Assembly (NCBI GenBank): GCA_019635215.1 | Contig: JAHBZZ010000012.1 | Coordinates: 1 to 64,000, forward strand | Length of the DNA stretch: 64,000 nt | From: Nitrosomonas sp. | Lineage (GTDB): Bacteria; Pseudomonadota; Gammaproteobacteria; Burkholderiales; Nitrosomonadaceae | Direction of reading: 5' to 3' | Part shown: one piece after another, positions 17,238-25,294 of the stretch | Numbering within the stretch: the first letter of the stretch is position 1 | How the letters are laid out: every line of letters begins with the position of its first letter | Notes under the pieces: model-generated | What the model was told of the DNA's origin: nothing | Database searches by the model: none | What the model saw: the letters and a program-made list of their open reading frames with translations, nothing else | Program-made: the position numbers and the translations under genes

Positions 17238-18144
17238 GTCCCCGCATTACCGCTGAATTGGCTGATCTTGGAGTCATGGTCAATCACAAGCGCGTAGGCA
17301 GGCTGATGCGTGAAGCAGGGATTAAAGGAGTGAGCCGCAGACGAAACTTTGTGATCACGACTCATCGCAACAAGTGTGACCGGCCCGCACCGGATCTGGT
17401 GCAACGTCATTTCAAGGCAACTAGCATCAACCAACTATGGGTTGCAGACATGACTTACATTCCTACCTGGGCAGGGTTCTTGTACCTGGCCGTGGTCATA
17501 GATGTATTCAGCCGTAAGGTGGTGGGCTGGTCTTTCGGTGAAACCATGACAGCAAGCCTGGTAATCAGTGCTTTGAACATGGCGCTAATCACCCGTAAAC
17601 CGGGCAAAGTGATTCACCACAGCGATCAGGGCAGTCAATATACCAGTGTTGAGTTCGGTAAGCGATGCAGGGAAATGGGAGTTCGCTCCTCGATGGGCAG
17701 TGTGGGCGATGCCTATGACAATGCGATGGCTGAAAGTTTCTTTGCTTCCCTGGAATGCGAGCTGATTGACAGACGTTCCTGGAAAAACAAAACTGAAGCA
17801 AGGCTGGCCATATTCACCTGGATCGAGTCCTGGTATAACCCAACTCACAGGCATTCCGGGGTGGGATACTTATCACCCAACAATTTTGAAAGAAAACTGA
17901 AGAAGCAAAATCAAATTACGATAAACTACAATTCTTTCACACAGGTCGAAATACTCTCGGCTCAGTGAAAAAACTGTCCGTCAAAAGAGGACAACTCCAG
18001 GCATCCCGTCCAGCAGGCTATACAGGAGAGAAACCGTAAAACTTTGCAAAGCCATAACGGCGTGATAGATTCGAAGGATCGTTCACTCAAATCGCCGTAC
18101 CGAAACGCCGCATCCAAACGAAGCGGTTGAAAGGGGATTCCGTC

Positions 18145-19788
18145 ATGACACAACAAGCCGTTATCTATTGCCGCGTATCCAGTCTCAAGCAGGTGACCGA
18201 GGGGCATGGCCTGGCGTCCCGGGAGACGCGCTGCCGTGAATATGCCAGCCATAAAGGCTATGAAGTCATCGACGTGTTCCACGATGAAGGCCTGTCCGGC
18301 AAATTGCTGGATCGCTCGAACATGAAAGCCATGCTGGCTTATATCAAAAAGCGCAAAGCCGATAAGCTGGTTGTCATCATCGACGATATCAGTCGTCTGG
18401 CCCGCGATATCGAAACGCACCTGCATCTACGGGCATCTATCGCCGATGCGGGCGGTAAGCTGGAAAGTCCTTCCATAGAATTCGGCGACGATTCCGACAG
18501 CAGGCTGGTCGAACATCTATTGGCCTCCGTTGCCGCCCACCAGCGCGAGAAGAACGCCGAGCAGGTACAAAACCGCATGAAGGCCCGCATGATGAACGGC
18601 TATTCCGTGTTTAACGCCCCGACCGGCTACCGCTACGACAAGGTAGGCAGGCACGGCAAACTGCTGGTGCCGGATCAGCCCTGCGCGTCCGTTATCAAGG
18701 AAGCGCTCGAAGGGTTCGCCTGCGGACGCTTTGAAACACAAGGCGAGATGAAACGTTTCCTGGACAATTCAGCACATTTCCCAAAGGACAAAACTGGCAG
18801 CGTCCATTTGCAGCGGGTCAAGGACATTCTGACGAATGTCATCTATGCCGGGTATCTGGATAAGCCGGATTGGAACATCCATCTGGTCAAAGGTCATCAT
18901 GAAGCGTTGATCAGCTTCGAAACCTACCAAAAAATACAGGCCCGGCTAAACGGGCATGCCAAAGCGCCGGTACGCAACGACATCAACGAAGATTTCCCCT
19001 TGCGTGGCTTCGTTGCCTGCGCTTGCTGCGGCACGCCTTTGACGGCGTGCTGGTCGCGCGGCAGAGGCGGACTGTATGCCTATTATCTTTGTCACGGCAA
19101 GAAAAACGGCGTCAAATGCAGCCAGTACGGCAAATCCGTGCGCAGGGATAAGCTCGAAGGCGAGTTTGAGGCGCTTTTGAGCGGCATGAAGCCTTCAAAG
19201 GATATGTTTCTCTTGGCCGCCGAAATCTTTACTGATCTGTGGAACCTACGGCGCGATCAGGCCAAGGTAGAAGCAGAGACGATCCGCCGCGATCTGCTTA
19301 AAATCGAGCGCAAGTCCGAACAATTCTTCGAGCGAATCGTCGAAGCTGACAATTCCGTATTGATCACGGCTTACGAGAAAAAGATACACCAACTGGAAGA
19401 AGAAAAGATCGCGCTCGATGAAAAAATCGCGCAATGCGGGCGTCCGCTGCAATCGTTCGATGAAACGTTTAGAACCGCGTTCTCGTTCTTGTCGAATCCG
19501 CATAAACTCTGGGCTTCGGACAGACTTGAATACAAAAGAACCGTCCTGAGACTGGCTTTCAGCGACCGGCTGCACTATTGCCGAAAAGAGGGGTTTAGAA
19601 CCCCCGCAAAAGCACTGCCGTTCTTGCTTTTGGAGGAATCTGATCAGTCTGGATCAAAAATGGTGCCCGGGGCCGGAGTCGAACCGGCACGGACGCAATG
19701 TCCGAGGGATTTTAAGTCCCTTGTGTCTACCAATTTCACCACCCGGGCAATTAACCACAATGATTATTATTACTTTTCTTACAGATAG
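18145..19788 (+). CDS. Large serine recombinase reading through a tRNA-Leu gene
   Basis: This site-specific recombinase has an N-terminal resolvase domain with catalytic serine in YCRVSS (about residue 11), then IIDDISRLARD. A recombinase domain (GYRYDK ... TNVIYAGYLDKPDWN), a zinc ribbon (CACCGTPLTACWS ... YYLCHGKKNGVKCSQYG) and a coiled coil (about 360-440) follow. After ALPFLLLEE the frame passes through the 3' end and the whole of tRNA-Leu on the other strand and ends at 19788. The C-terminal tail from MVPGAGVEP onward is therefore tRNA-derived. The attachment site is inferred to lie at the tRNA 3' end. I chose the ATG at 18145, preceded by AAAGGGGA. Confidence 0.9.
   Translation: MTQQAVIYCRVSSLKQVTEGHGLASRETRCREYASHKGYEVIDVFHDEGLSGKLLDRSNMKAMLAYIKKRKADKLVVIIDDISRLARDIETHLHLRASIADAGGKLESPSIEFGDDSDSRLVEHLLASVAAHQREKNAEQVQNRMKARMMNGYSVFNAPTGYRYDKVGRHGKLLVPDQPCASVIKEALEGFACGRFETQGEMKRFLDNSAHFPKDKTGSVHLQRVKDILTNVIYAGYLDKPDWNIHLVKGHHEALISFETYQKIQARLNGHAKAPVRNDINEDFPLRGFVACACCGTPLTACWSRGRGGLYAYYLCHGKKNGVKCSQYGKSVRRDKLEGEFEALLSGMKPSKDMFLLAAEIFTDLWNLRRDQAKVEAETIRRDLLKIERKSEQFFERIVEADNSVLITAYEKKIHQLEEEKIALDEKIAQCGRPLQSFDETFRTAFSFLSNPHKLWASDRLEYKRTVLRLAFSDRLHYCRKEGFRTPAKALPFLLLEESDQSGSKMVPGAGVEPARTQCPRDFKSLVSTNFTTRAINHNDYYYFSYR
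19661..19748 (-). tRNA. tRNA-Leu (TAA anticodon)
   Basis: The minus strand gives GCCCGGGTGGTGAAATTGG at the 5' end, an anticodon stem AGGGA/TCCCT with loop CTTAAAA (anticodon TAA at 19714-19712), a long class II variable arm (CGGACATTGCGTCCG), GGTTCGACTCC in the T arm, acceptor CCCGGGC, discriminator A and an encoded CCA (19663-19661). The 7-base acceptor stem pairs fully. It is the likely integration target of the adjacent recombinase element. Confidence 0.97.
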
Positions 19789-19916
19789 TTATCATAAGAA
19801 CAAGTCTTACGAAGAGGTGTGATTATACCCTGAAAAGAAATGATTTAACAGGATTTGTCTCGTACGAATTCTGCTTCAACTGACTTCAGCCTTTCGTTTT
19901 GTCTGATGAAATACTA

Positions 19917-20816
19917 TTATCCCTCATTGATTTTGTTTACTTTCTCGTACACCCCTGCTGCAACCGTCGGATATTGCAATCTCACATGCAATTCTTTTTT
20001 TATACGCACATTGCTGATGCGCCTTGATTCATTCACAAAGGATAGCATACCCGACGAAATGCGATCTGCCGCCTGATCGCGTGGAACACGCGGCGAGCGA
20101 GGTAAATTGAAGTGGTCGGCGACGAGATCGAAATAATCGCCCATTTTCATTTGGGTATCGTCCGTAGCATTGTATACCCGCCCTGATTTTCCATAACGAA
20201 TGGCCGCACAAATAATCCGCGCAAGGTCATCGGCATGTATGTGATTGGTATAACCATCATCTTGGGCCGTAAGCACTGGAATGCTTTCCTGGATTCTTTT
20301 CAGCGGCAGCCGATCGCTGGCGTAAATACCCGGGACGCGCAATATTGTGACTGAAATGTGATTGCGCCGGCCCCAACTACGTATCTGGCTTTCAGCATTC
20401 GCTCGCCGAACGGCTCTTGCATTAAACGGATTTGGGCGCCGGGTTTCATTAATTATTTCACCCTGACAATCACCATAGACACCGCTGGTACTGATATAGA
20501 TAAGTTGTTGTGGTAAAATTTTGGATTTCTTTGTCCATTTTGACAATGCGGCAAGCAGGTTGGCTGTGCGTGTGTCGCGCATTCCATGATCCGGTGGTGG
20601 TGCCAGGTGTATGACGATCTGAGCGATACCTGCAAGTCTTTTCAAACTACTACGCTGATCAAGGTCTCCAATAACCGGTCTGGTACCGGACAGGCGAAAT
20701 GGGCATGCTTTATCCAGATGACGAAATAAGCCGAAAATTCGATATTTTTTTTGTAAAAGCGGCGCAGTACGCAGAGCAATATCACCACAACCAATCATGA
20801 GCACAGTTTTTTTCAT
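19917..20816 (-). CDS. NAD(P)-binding sugar epimerase/dehydratase-like SDR protein
   Basis: This is a 299-residue extended short-chain dehydrogenase-like protein. An N-terminal Rossmann motif (LMIGCGDIALRTAPLL, about 5-20), GDLD in place of the second-strand acidic residue, and ISTSGVYGD (about 108-116) match the YeeZ/NAD-epimerase group. It lacks a clear substrate signature, so neither its reaction nor its pathway can be given. It lies divergent from the ferredoxin-reductase gene, 51 bases away, and 168 bases from tRNA-Leu. It is core-like and seems unrelated to the recombinase. Confidence 0.8.
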   Translation of the reverse strand: MKKTVLMIGCGDIALRTAPLLQKKYRIFGLFRHLDKACPFRLSGTRPVIGDLDQRSSLKRLAGIAQIVIHLAPPPDHGMRDTRTANLLAALSKWTKKSKILPQQLIYISTSGVYGDCQGEIINETRRPNPFNARAVRRANAESQIRSWGRRNHISVTILRVPGIYASDRLPLKRIQESIPVLTAQDDGYTNHIHADDLARIICAAIRYGKSGRVYNATDDTQMKMGDYFDLVADHFNLPRSPRVPRDQAADRISSGMLSFVNESRRISNVRIKKELHVRLQYPTVAAGVYEKVNKINEG

Positions 20817-20867
20817 ATTAGCTTTTTTATTCCTTTTTTCTAATTCTCAATTTTATTTTGCAGTTCA

Positions 20868-21917
20868 ATGACACATAAAATCATTATAAAACCTAGTGAA
20901 CATGTCCTGAACACCCTATCTGGAGAAACTATATTGCAAACAGCTTTGCGCGAAGGTATTTCTCTATCATATGGTTGTCGTAACGGATCATGTGGCATCT
21001 GTAAAGGTAAAATTTTAGCGGGTGAAGTCGGTTATGGTCGCTATGACGAAGAAACGCTGACAGATGAGGAGAAACAAGCCGGAATGGCGCTATTCTGTTG
21101 CGCCGAACCATTGTCTGACTTGATAATTGAATGCCATGAAATCAGTGCTATCAAGGATATTGAGATCAAAACATTACCAGCCCGGGTTGAAAAATTGGAG
21201 CGAGTTGCGCCGGACGTCATGATTGTTTCGCTAAAATTACCTGCCAATCAACGGTTACAATTCATAGCGGGACAGTATATCGATATCCTACTCAAGGACG
21301 GTGAGCGCCGCAGCTTTTCACTGGCCAATGCTCCGCATGACGACGAAGTTCTGCAATTACATGTGCGCAACTATCCCGGCGGGGTGTTTACAGAGCAAGT
21401 TTTCACCACGATGAAAATCAAGGATATTCTGCGCTTTGAAGGACCGTTGGGTTCTTTCTTTTTACGTGACACGCTGCCCGATGTGCCGATTATATTCCTA
21501 GCTAGTGGGACAGGCTTTGCACCGATCAAAAGCATACTCGAGCATGTCTTTTATCAGAAAGGCGGTAAAGACGGCCAAGATCATTTATGCGCCTTGACAT
21601 TGTATTGGGGCGTTCGCAACAAAGCGGAATTGTATCTTTTGGATCTTATCGCCCAATGGCAGCAACAGCATAAAAACTTCTCTTTTATTCCGGTACTCTC
21701 CGATGCCTTGCCAGAAGACGTCTGGACAGGCAGAACAGGGTTTGTTCACGAAGCCGTTTTACAGGATTATGCGACGTTGGAGAACCACCAAGTTTATGCT
21801 TGTGGCTCTCCGGTAATGGTCAAGGCTGCTTATCAGGATTTTACGGCATTGCGCAATTTACCCAAGGATGGCTTTTTCTCTGATGTTTTTACACCTTCGA
21901 TCAGCAATAAACCATAA
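20868..21917 (+). CDS. 2Fe-2S ferredoxin / FAD reductase fusion (AscD/CDP-6-deoxy-glucoseen reductase type)
   Basis: This 349-residue electron-transfer protein has an N-terminal plant-type 2Fe-2S domain (YGCRNGSCGICKG near 36-48 and FCCAEP near 77). An FAD-binding barrel follows (RRSFSLANAP, about 147-156), then an NAD(P) domain (IFLASGTGFAPIKSILEH). Homologues are often named CDP-6-deoxy-delta-3,4-glucoseen reductase, but the same fold serves as reductase for oxygenases and other enzymes. No deoxysugar genes are nearby, so the partner is unknown. It is convergent with hemY, ending 10 bases from it. Confidence 0.88.
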   Translation: MTHKIIIKPSEHVLNTLSGETILQTALREGISLSYGCRNGSCGICKGKILAGEVGYGRYDEETLTDEEKQAGMALFCCAEPLSDLIIECHEISAIKDIEIKTLPARVEKLERVAPDVMIVSLKLPANQRLQFIAGQYIDILLKDGERRSFSLANAPHDDEVLQLHVRNYPGGVFTEQVFTTMKIKDILRFEGPLGSFFLRDTLPDVPIIFLASGTGFAPIKSILEHVFYQKGGKDGQDHLCALTLYWGVRNKAELYLLDLIAQWQQQHKNFSFIPVLSDALPEDVWTGRTGFVHEAVLQDYATLENHQVYACGSPVMVKAAYQDFTALRNLPKDGFFSDVFTPSISNKP

Positions 21918-21926
21918 TTATATGGT

Positions 21927-23105
21927 TTAGTTGCCGCTAGCCATTTTTTTCAGCGTGAACTCTACAGCCTTATTATAGTTATCCATAGCTATCTCATGCT
22001 TACCGAGCTTTTCATTCAATTGCGCCAATGCAAAATAGGCTGTCGTGCTTGGTTCAACTGAAATACTGGCTTCCAGATAATTCTGCGCTTTACCCCACAA
22101 TTCGCAGTGCGTACACAGTTTACCCAACGTCAGCAACAAGCCGGCATTGTTCGGCTGCGCTTTGAGCCATACTTCGGCGCATTCGATTTGCCTGTTGACA
22201 TGATAATTGAGACATTCGGCATAAAGCGCAATCAACTCTGCATTCCATCCGTTCTGTACATTCTGTTCAATTATCTTATGCGCCATTGCACACTCACCCA
22301 GAGCGATATAAATGCGCACAGCCGCAGCGGCTAACTGACTGTTGCTTTGTTCGTACTCAGTCAGGCCAAGCCAGTATTTATTCAAGGAATCCCGATCGGA
22401 AGCTTTACGCTTAAAATTTTCCATATGCGCTTCATATCTTACTTTCTCGAAATAATCCTTGTTAAGCGGATGGCGCTGAATCAGAATGCCGGATATTTCC
22501 AATACCGCATCCCAATTCCTAGCATGTTTTTGCGCTTCCATTTCCAGTTGCAGAACAAGCGTTGATTGCAACCCACCGGTTTTGTACAATTTTTCGAAAC
22601 TACCCAGAGCTTCCTGATAGCGACCATCCTTTACCAACAGATCGATTTTAGTTATCAGGCGCAACGCTTTTTCATTGGATGTATCGTCTTCCGCGCCCTG
22701 CAACACCGCTTCGCAAGTAGCCCTGTCACCCAGTTCATGCGCAGAACGAGCCGCCACGACCGCGTTGATGGATTTGACTAATGACTCACCTGAGCACTTG
22801 AAGCCTTTTGCAGCATACTTTCTAGCCTGCGCATAATTGCCCTCGAAAAAAGCCTGTAACCCATTCATCATCAGCGATTCGGATCTGATCACGCGTAAAT
22901 TCAGCAATCCGCCCAGCATACGGATCAGGATATAGAACATAAAAAAAACCGCCAGTACGCTGACAATCGCGTAATCCAATGGCAGTTCCTTTTTCTCATA
23001 TGGCGGTATTTCCACCATGATCGTACCCGCACTATATTCTTCGACAGCAAGTGTCACGGCAACAGCAGCTGCAAACAGCACCAACACCCAAAGTATCAGT
23101 CTCAT
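21927..23105 (-). CDS. hemY: HemY-like TPR membrane protein
   Basis: This 392-residue protein has two N-terminal membrane helices (LILWVLVLFAAAVAVTLAV and YAIVSVLAVFFMFYILIRMLGG). These and the following SESLMMNGLQAFFEGNYAQARKYA region are the HemY_N domain. Tetratricopeptide-like repeats run to the end (for example LLTLGKLCTHCELWGKAQNYLEAS and AYFALAQLNEKLGKHEIAMDNY). This HemY is not protoporphyrinogen oxidase; its precise role near heme synthesis is unsettled. The usual neighbour hemX between hemD and hemY is absent here. Confidence 0.88.
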   Translation of the reverse strand: MRLILWVLVLFAAAVAVTLAVEEYSAGTIMVEIPPYEKKELPLDYAIVSVLAVFFMFYILIRMLGGLLNLRVIRSESLMMNGLQAFFEGNYAQARKYAAKGFKCSGESLVKSINAVVAARSAHELGDRATCEAVLQGAEDDTSNEKALRLITKIDLLVKDGRYQEALGSFEKLYKTGGLQSTLVLQLEMEAQKHARNWDAVLEISGILIQRHPLNKDYFEKVRYEAHMENFKRKASDRDSLNKYWLGLTEYEQSNSQLAAAAVRIYIALGECAMAHKIIEQNVQNGWNAELIALYAECLNYHVNRQIECAEVWLKAQPNNAGLLLTLGKLCTHCELWGKAQNYLEASISVEPSTTAYFALAQLNEKLGKHEIAMDNYNKAVEFTLKKMASGN

Positions 23106-23406
23106 ATTCTCTCCCCTTTAAAATATCGGAGCCGATAATCGATATTGCTTATTGCACTCTGATTGGCTGATTCAGTTGATTATGCCGATTCAACGCAATT
23201 ATCCGAGAAATGATGCAATATTAGAACATGCTAACTATAGGCCCAGAGTTTCTCATTATCGTATTCAAATTCACCTACAAACCTTATCATACGCAACACC
23301 CTGACTGCATGAGCCCTGACAATCCCGGCATACAGCATGCCTGAACTTTTCTCACGTCAATCAGGTTAACCAAAATTATTTCCGACCACTAAGCTACAGG
23401 ATTTTT
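23106..23406. other. Gap between hemD and hemY, no gene seen
   Basis: These 301 bases lie where many betaproteobacteria carry hemX. Stops are frequent in all frames and no trace of a HemX protein is visible. It must hold any separate promoter for hemY. AAAGGGGAG just before the hemY start is its ribosome site. Confidence 0.5.
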
Positions 23407-24186
23407 TTACGCGCTGAAATATTCTTGCACGCCCCGTATAATGCCTTCATCTCCGACCATTGTTGTTAAAATCACTTTTTTCAGCCCGGCCTCCCTCGAA
23501 ATATCGGCAATACGTGCATGAGCGGTAAATACAGGTGTCACTCGCAGTAATTGTTGGCCAGCTTGGCCAATAATGTCAAATAAATTATGCAATCCTTCGC
23601 TACTTGTGATAATAACAGCATTTATTCGGCCTTGTGACCAGTTTGAGAGTAATTCCGTCGCGTCCACATCGGGTTTACCGCGATAGTAACACTCCACGTA
23701 ATCCAGAATCGCTCCGCGCTGCTTTAAGGTATCACCCAATAGTGGTCTTCCGCCATTACCTCGAAAAATCACAATTCGTTTCCCGGAAACCTGTTGCAGC
23801 GCTTCATGCTCAAGCAAAGCCTCACTATCGAACCGTTCGGCAGGCACAACAATATCTTCAATACCATATTCCCTGAGTGCATCTGCACTGCCTTTACCTA
23901 CCACAGCAATTTTCATGTGTAATGGCAAGGAGTGCTTTGTCCGGATCAATGGCATCGTTTTATGCACGGCATTCGGACTTACAAAAATACACAGATCATA
24001 CTCGTCAAGCCGTTCAATGCATGCCATCACGAGCGACTTATCCATTACATCGGATATGGTCAATACGGGAAAAACAACAGGATTGCCGCCAAGATTACGG
24101 ATACCTTCGGCCAGAACCGTGCTCTGATGTTCCGGCCTGGTAATCAGAACACTGATACCTTCAAGCGGCTTGGTCTTTGAATCCAT
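23407..24186 (-). CDS. hemD: Uroporphyrinogen-III synthase
   Basis: This 259-residue enzyme closes hydroxymethylbilane to uroporphyrinogen III, the branch point to heme, siroheme and cobalamin. The fold is seen in GISVLITRPEHQSTVLAEGIRNLGG (about 10-34), CIFVSPNAVHKTM, AVVGKGSADALREYGI, and VIITSSEGLHNLFDIIG near 195. HemD is poorly conserved, but its position 13 bases after hemC in the same direction makes the call secure. The two genes are probably one operon. Confidence 0.93.
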   Translation of the reverse strand: MDSKTKPLEGISVLITRPEHQSTVLAEGIRNLGGNPVVFPVLTISDVMDKSLVMACIERLDEYDLCIFVSPNAVHKTMPLIRTKHSLPLHMKIAVVGKGSADALREYGIEDIVVPAERFDSEALLEHEALQQVSGKRIVIFRGNGGRPLLGDTLKQRGAILDYVECYYRGKPDVDATELLSNWSQGRINAVIITSSEGLHNLFDIIGQAGQQLLRVTPVFTAHARIADISREAGLKKVILTTMVGDEGIIRGVQEYFSA

Positions 24187-24199
24187 TTTCTTTCGACTT

Positions 24200-25156
24200 T
24201 CACCAGCCCCCTATGGGAACGATTTCCGCTAAAATTTTGTCGGCCCCTTGGGCAATCAGATTTTGCGCCATTGCTTTGCCCAACGCTTCCCCTTTTTCCG
24301 GTTCACCATTTAATTCGGTACTCACTATTTGTGAACCGTCAGGACTGGCGACAAATCCGCGCAACTTCAACGTATCGCCTACAATTTCACCAAAAGCACC
24401 CAGCGGTATCTGGCAACTGCCGCCCAATACACGACTCATCGCACGTTCAGCCTGGACACAATACGCGGTCTCCCGATGGTGTAGCGGTTGCAATAATGCA
24501 ACCAGATCCAGTCGGTCTTTCCTGCATTCGATACCTAACGCCCCCTGCCCTACGGCGGGCAAACTTTGTTCAGGGCTCAACAAAGCAGTAATACGTGCCG
24601 ACAGTTCCAGGCGTTTGAGCCCTGCCGCGGCCAAAATGATCGCTGCATATTGTCCCTCATCCAGTTTGCGCAAACGGGTTTGCACATTGCCCCGCAGCGG
24701 CTTGACCTCCAGATGCGGGAATTGCGCGCGCAACTGGCTTTCCCGCCGCAAACTGGATGTGCCGACAACACTGCCTGACGGCAATGCTTCAAGGCTTTGA
24801 TAGTGATTGGAAACGAATGCATCACGCGGATCTTCGCGTTCCGTAATGGCAGCCAGCTCAAACCCCTCTGGCACATTCATCGGCATATCTTTCATCGAAT
24901 GCACAGCAATATCGGCACGCCTTTCCTCCAGCGCCTGCTCCAGTTCCTTGATAAAAAGCCCTTTACCACCGATCTTTGATAAAGACTTGTCGAGGATCTG
25001 ATCGCCCTTAGTCGTCATACCGAGTATGTCTACTTCGGTTTGCGGGTATAATTGGATTAATTGCTGCCGGATGAATTTTGCTTGCCACATGGCAAGAAGG
25101 CTTTCGCGTGACGCAATAACAATTCTCTGAGGAATACAATGTAGTGAATTGGACAT
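24200..25156 (-). CDS. hemC: Porphobilinogen deaminase
   Basis: This 318-residue hydroxymethylbilane synthase joins four porphobilinogens. Family landmarks in order are [15 protein letters not shown] (about 12-26), [28 protein letters not shown] (about 84-111), [44 protein letters not shown], and the dipyrromethane-cofactor region, where IPLGAF follows the cofactor cysteine in GGSCQ. It starts the hemC-hemD run and is divergent from ppc with 138 bases between. Confidence 0.96.
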   Translation of the reverse strand: MSNSLHCIPQRIVIASRESLLAMWQAKFIRQQLIQLYPQTEVDILGMTTKGDQILDKSLSKIGGKGLFIKELEQALEERRADIAVHSMKDMPMNVPEGFELAAITEREDPRDAFVSNHYQSLEALPSGSVVGTSSLRRESQLRAQFPHLEVKPLRGNVQTRLRKLDEGQYAAIILAAAGLKRLELSARITALLSPEQSLPAVGQGALGIECRKDRLDLVALLQPLHHRETAYCVQAERAMSRVLGGSCQIPLGAFGEIVGDTLKLRGFVASPDGSQIVSTELNGEPEKGEALGKAMAQNLIAQGADKILAEIVPIGGW

Positions 25157-25294
25157 TAAAAAACTAAATAAAAATTACAAAAAACAATATGTACAGCCAT
25201 TCTAGCATGACCGATGCTGAGTTGGACAAACTTGAATCAACATAAAATTACCCGAATATAAACAACACATTTAAACTAAAGGTGAAGTAACACT

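Larger units (their letters stand above)
15716..17968 (+). pseudogene. IS3-family transposase OrfB (element A), nonsense codon and insertion
   Basis: The left part (15716-15919) reads RLIGKVYQLIKANRA ... SGYYD, then TGA in place of the usual Trp, then AKRAPSQRA to DFTYGR. It is cut by element B. The right part resumes at 17241 with PRITAELADLGVMVNHKRVGRLMREAG. It has the rve integrase core (LWVADMTYIPTWAGFLYLAVVIDVFSRKVVGW), HHSDQGSQYTS, and the C-terminal glutamate region (AYDNAMAESFFASLECEL). Removing element B and one GTC joins TYGR to PRIT in frame. Both the nonsense codon and the insertion inactivate it. Confidence 0.9.
15347..17999 (+). mobile_element. IS3-family element A, split by a second IS3-family element
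   Basis: The ends TGGAGTTGCCCCCTTTTGACGGA (15347) and, inverted, TGGAGTTGTCCTCTTTTGACGGA (17999) differ at two positions. Without the 1321 bases of inserted element and duplicated target, the element is 1332 bases, normal for IS3. It carries orfA and orfB on the plus strand. No clear target duplication is seen outside it, so the flanks may have been rearranged. Confidence 0.85.

Noticed and set aside
19664-19788. The recombinase tail as a functional protein domain
   Set aside because: The tail is the complement of a tRNA gene and its sequence is explained by that. It may be translated, but there is no evidence of a role.
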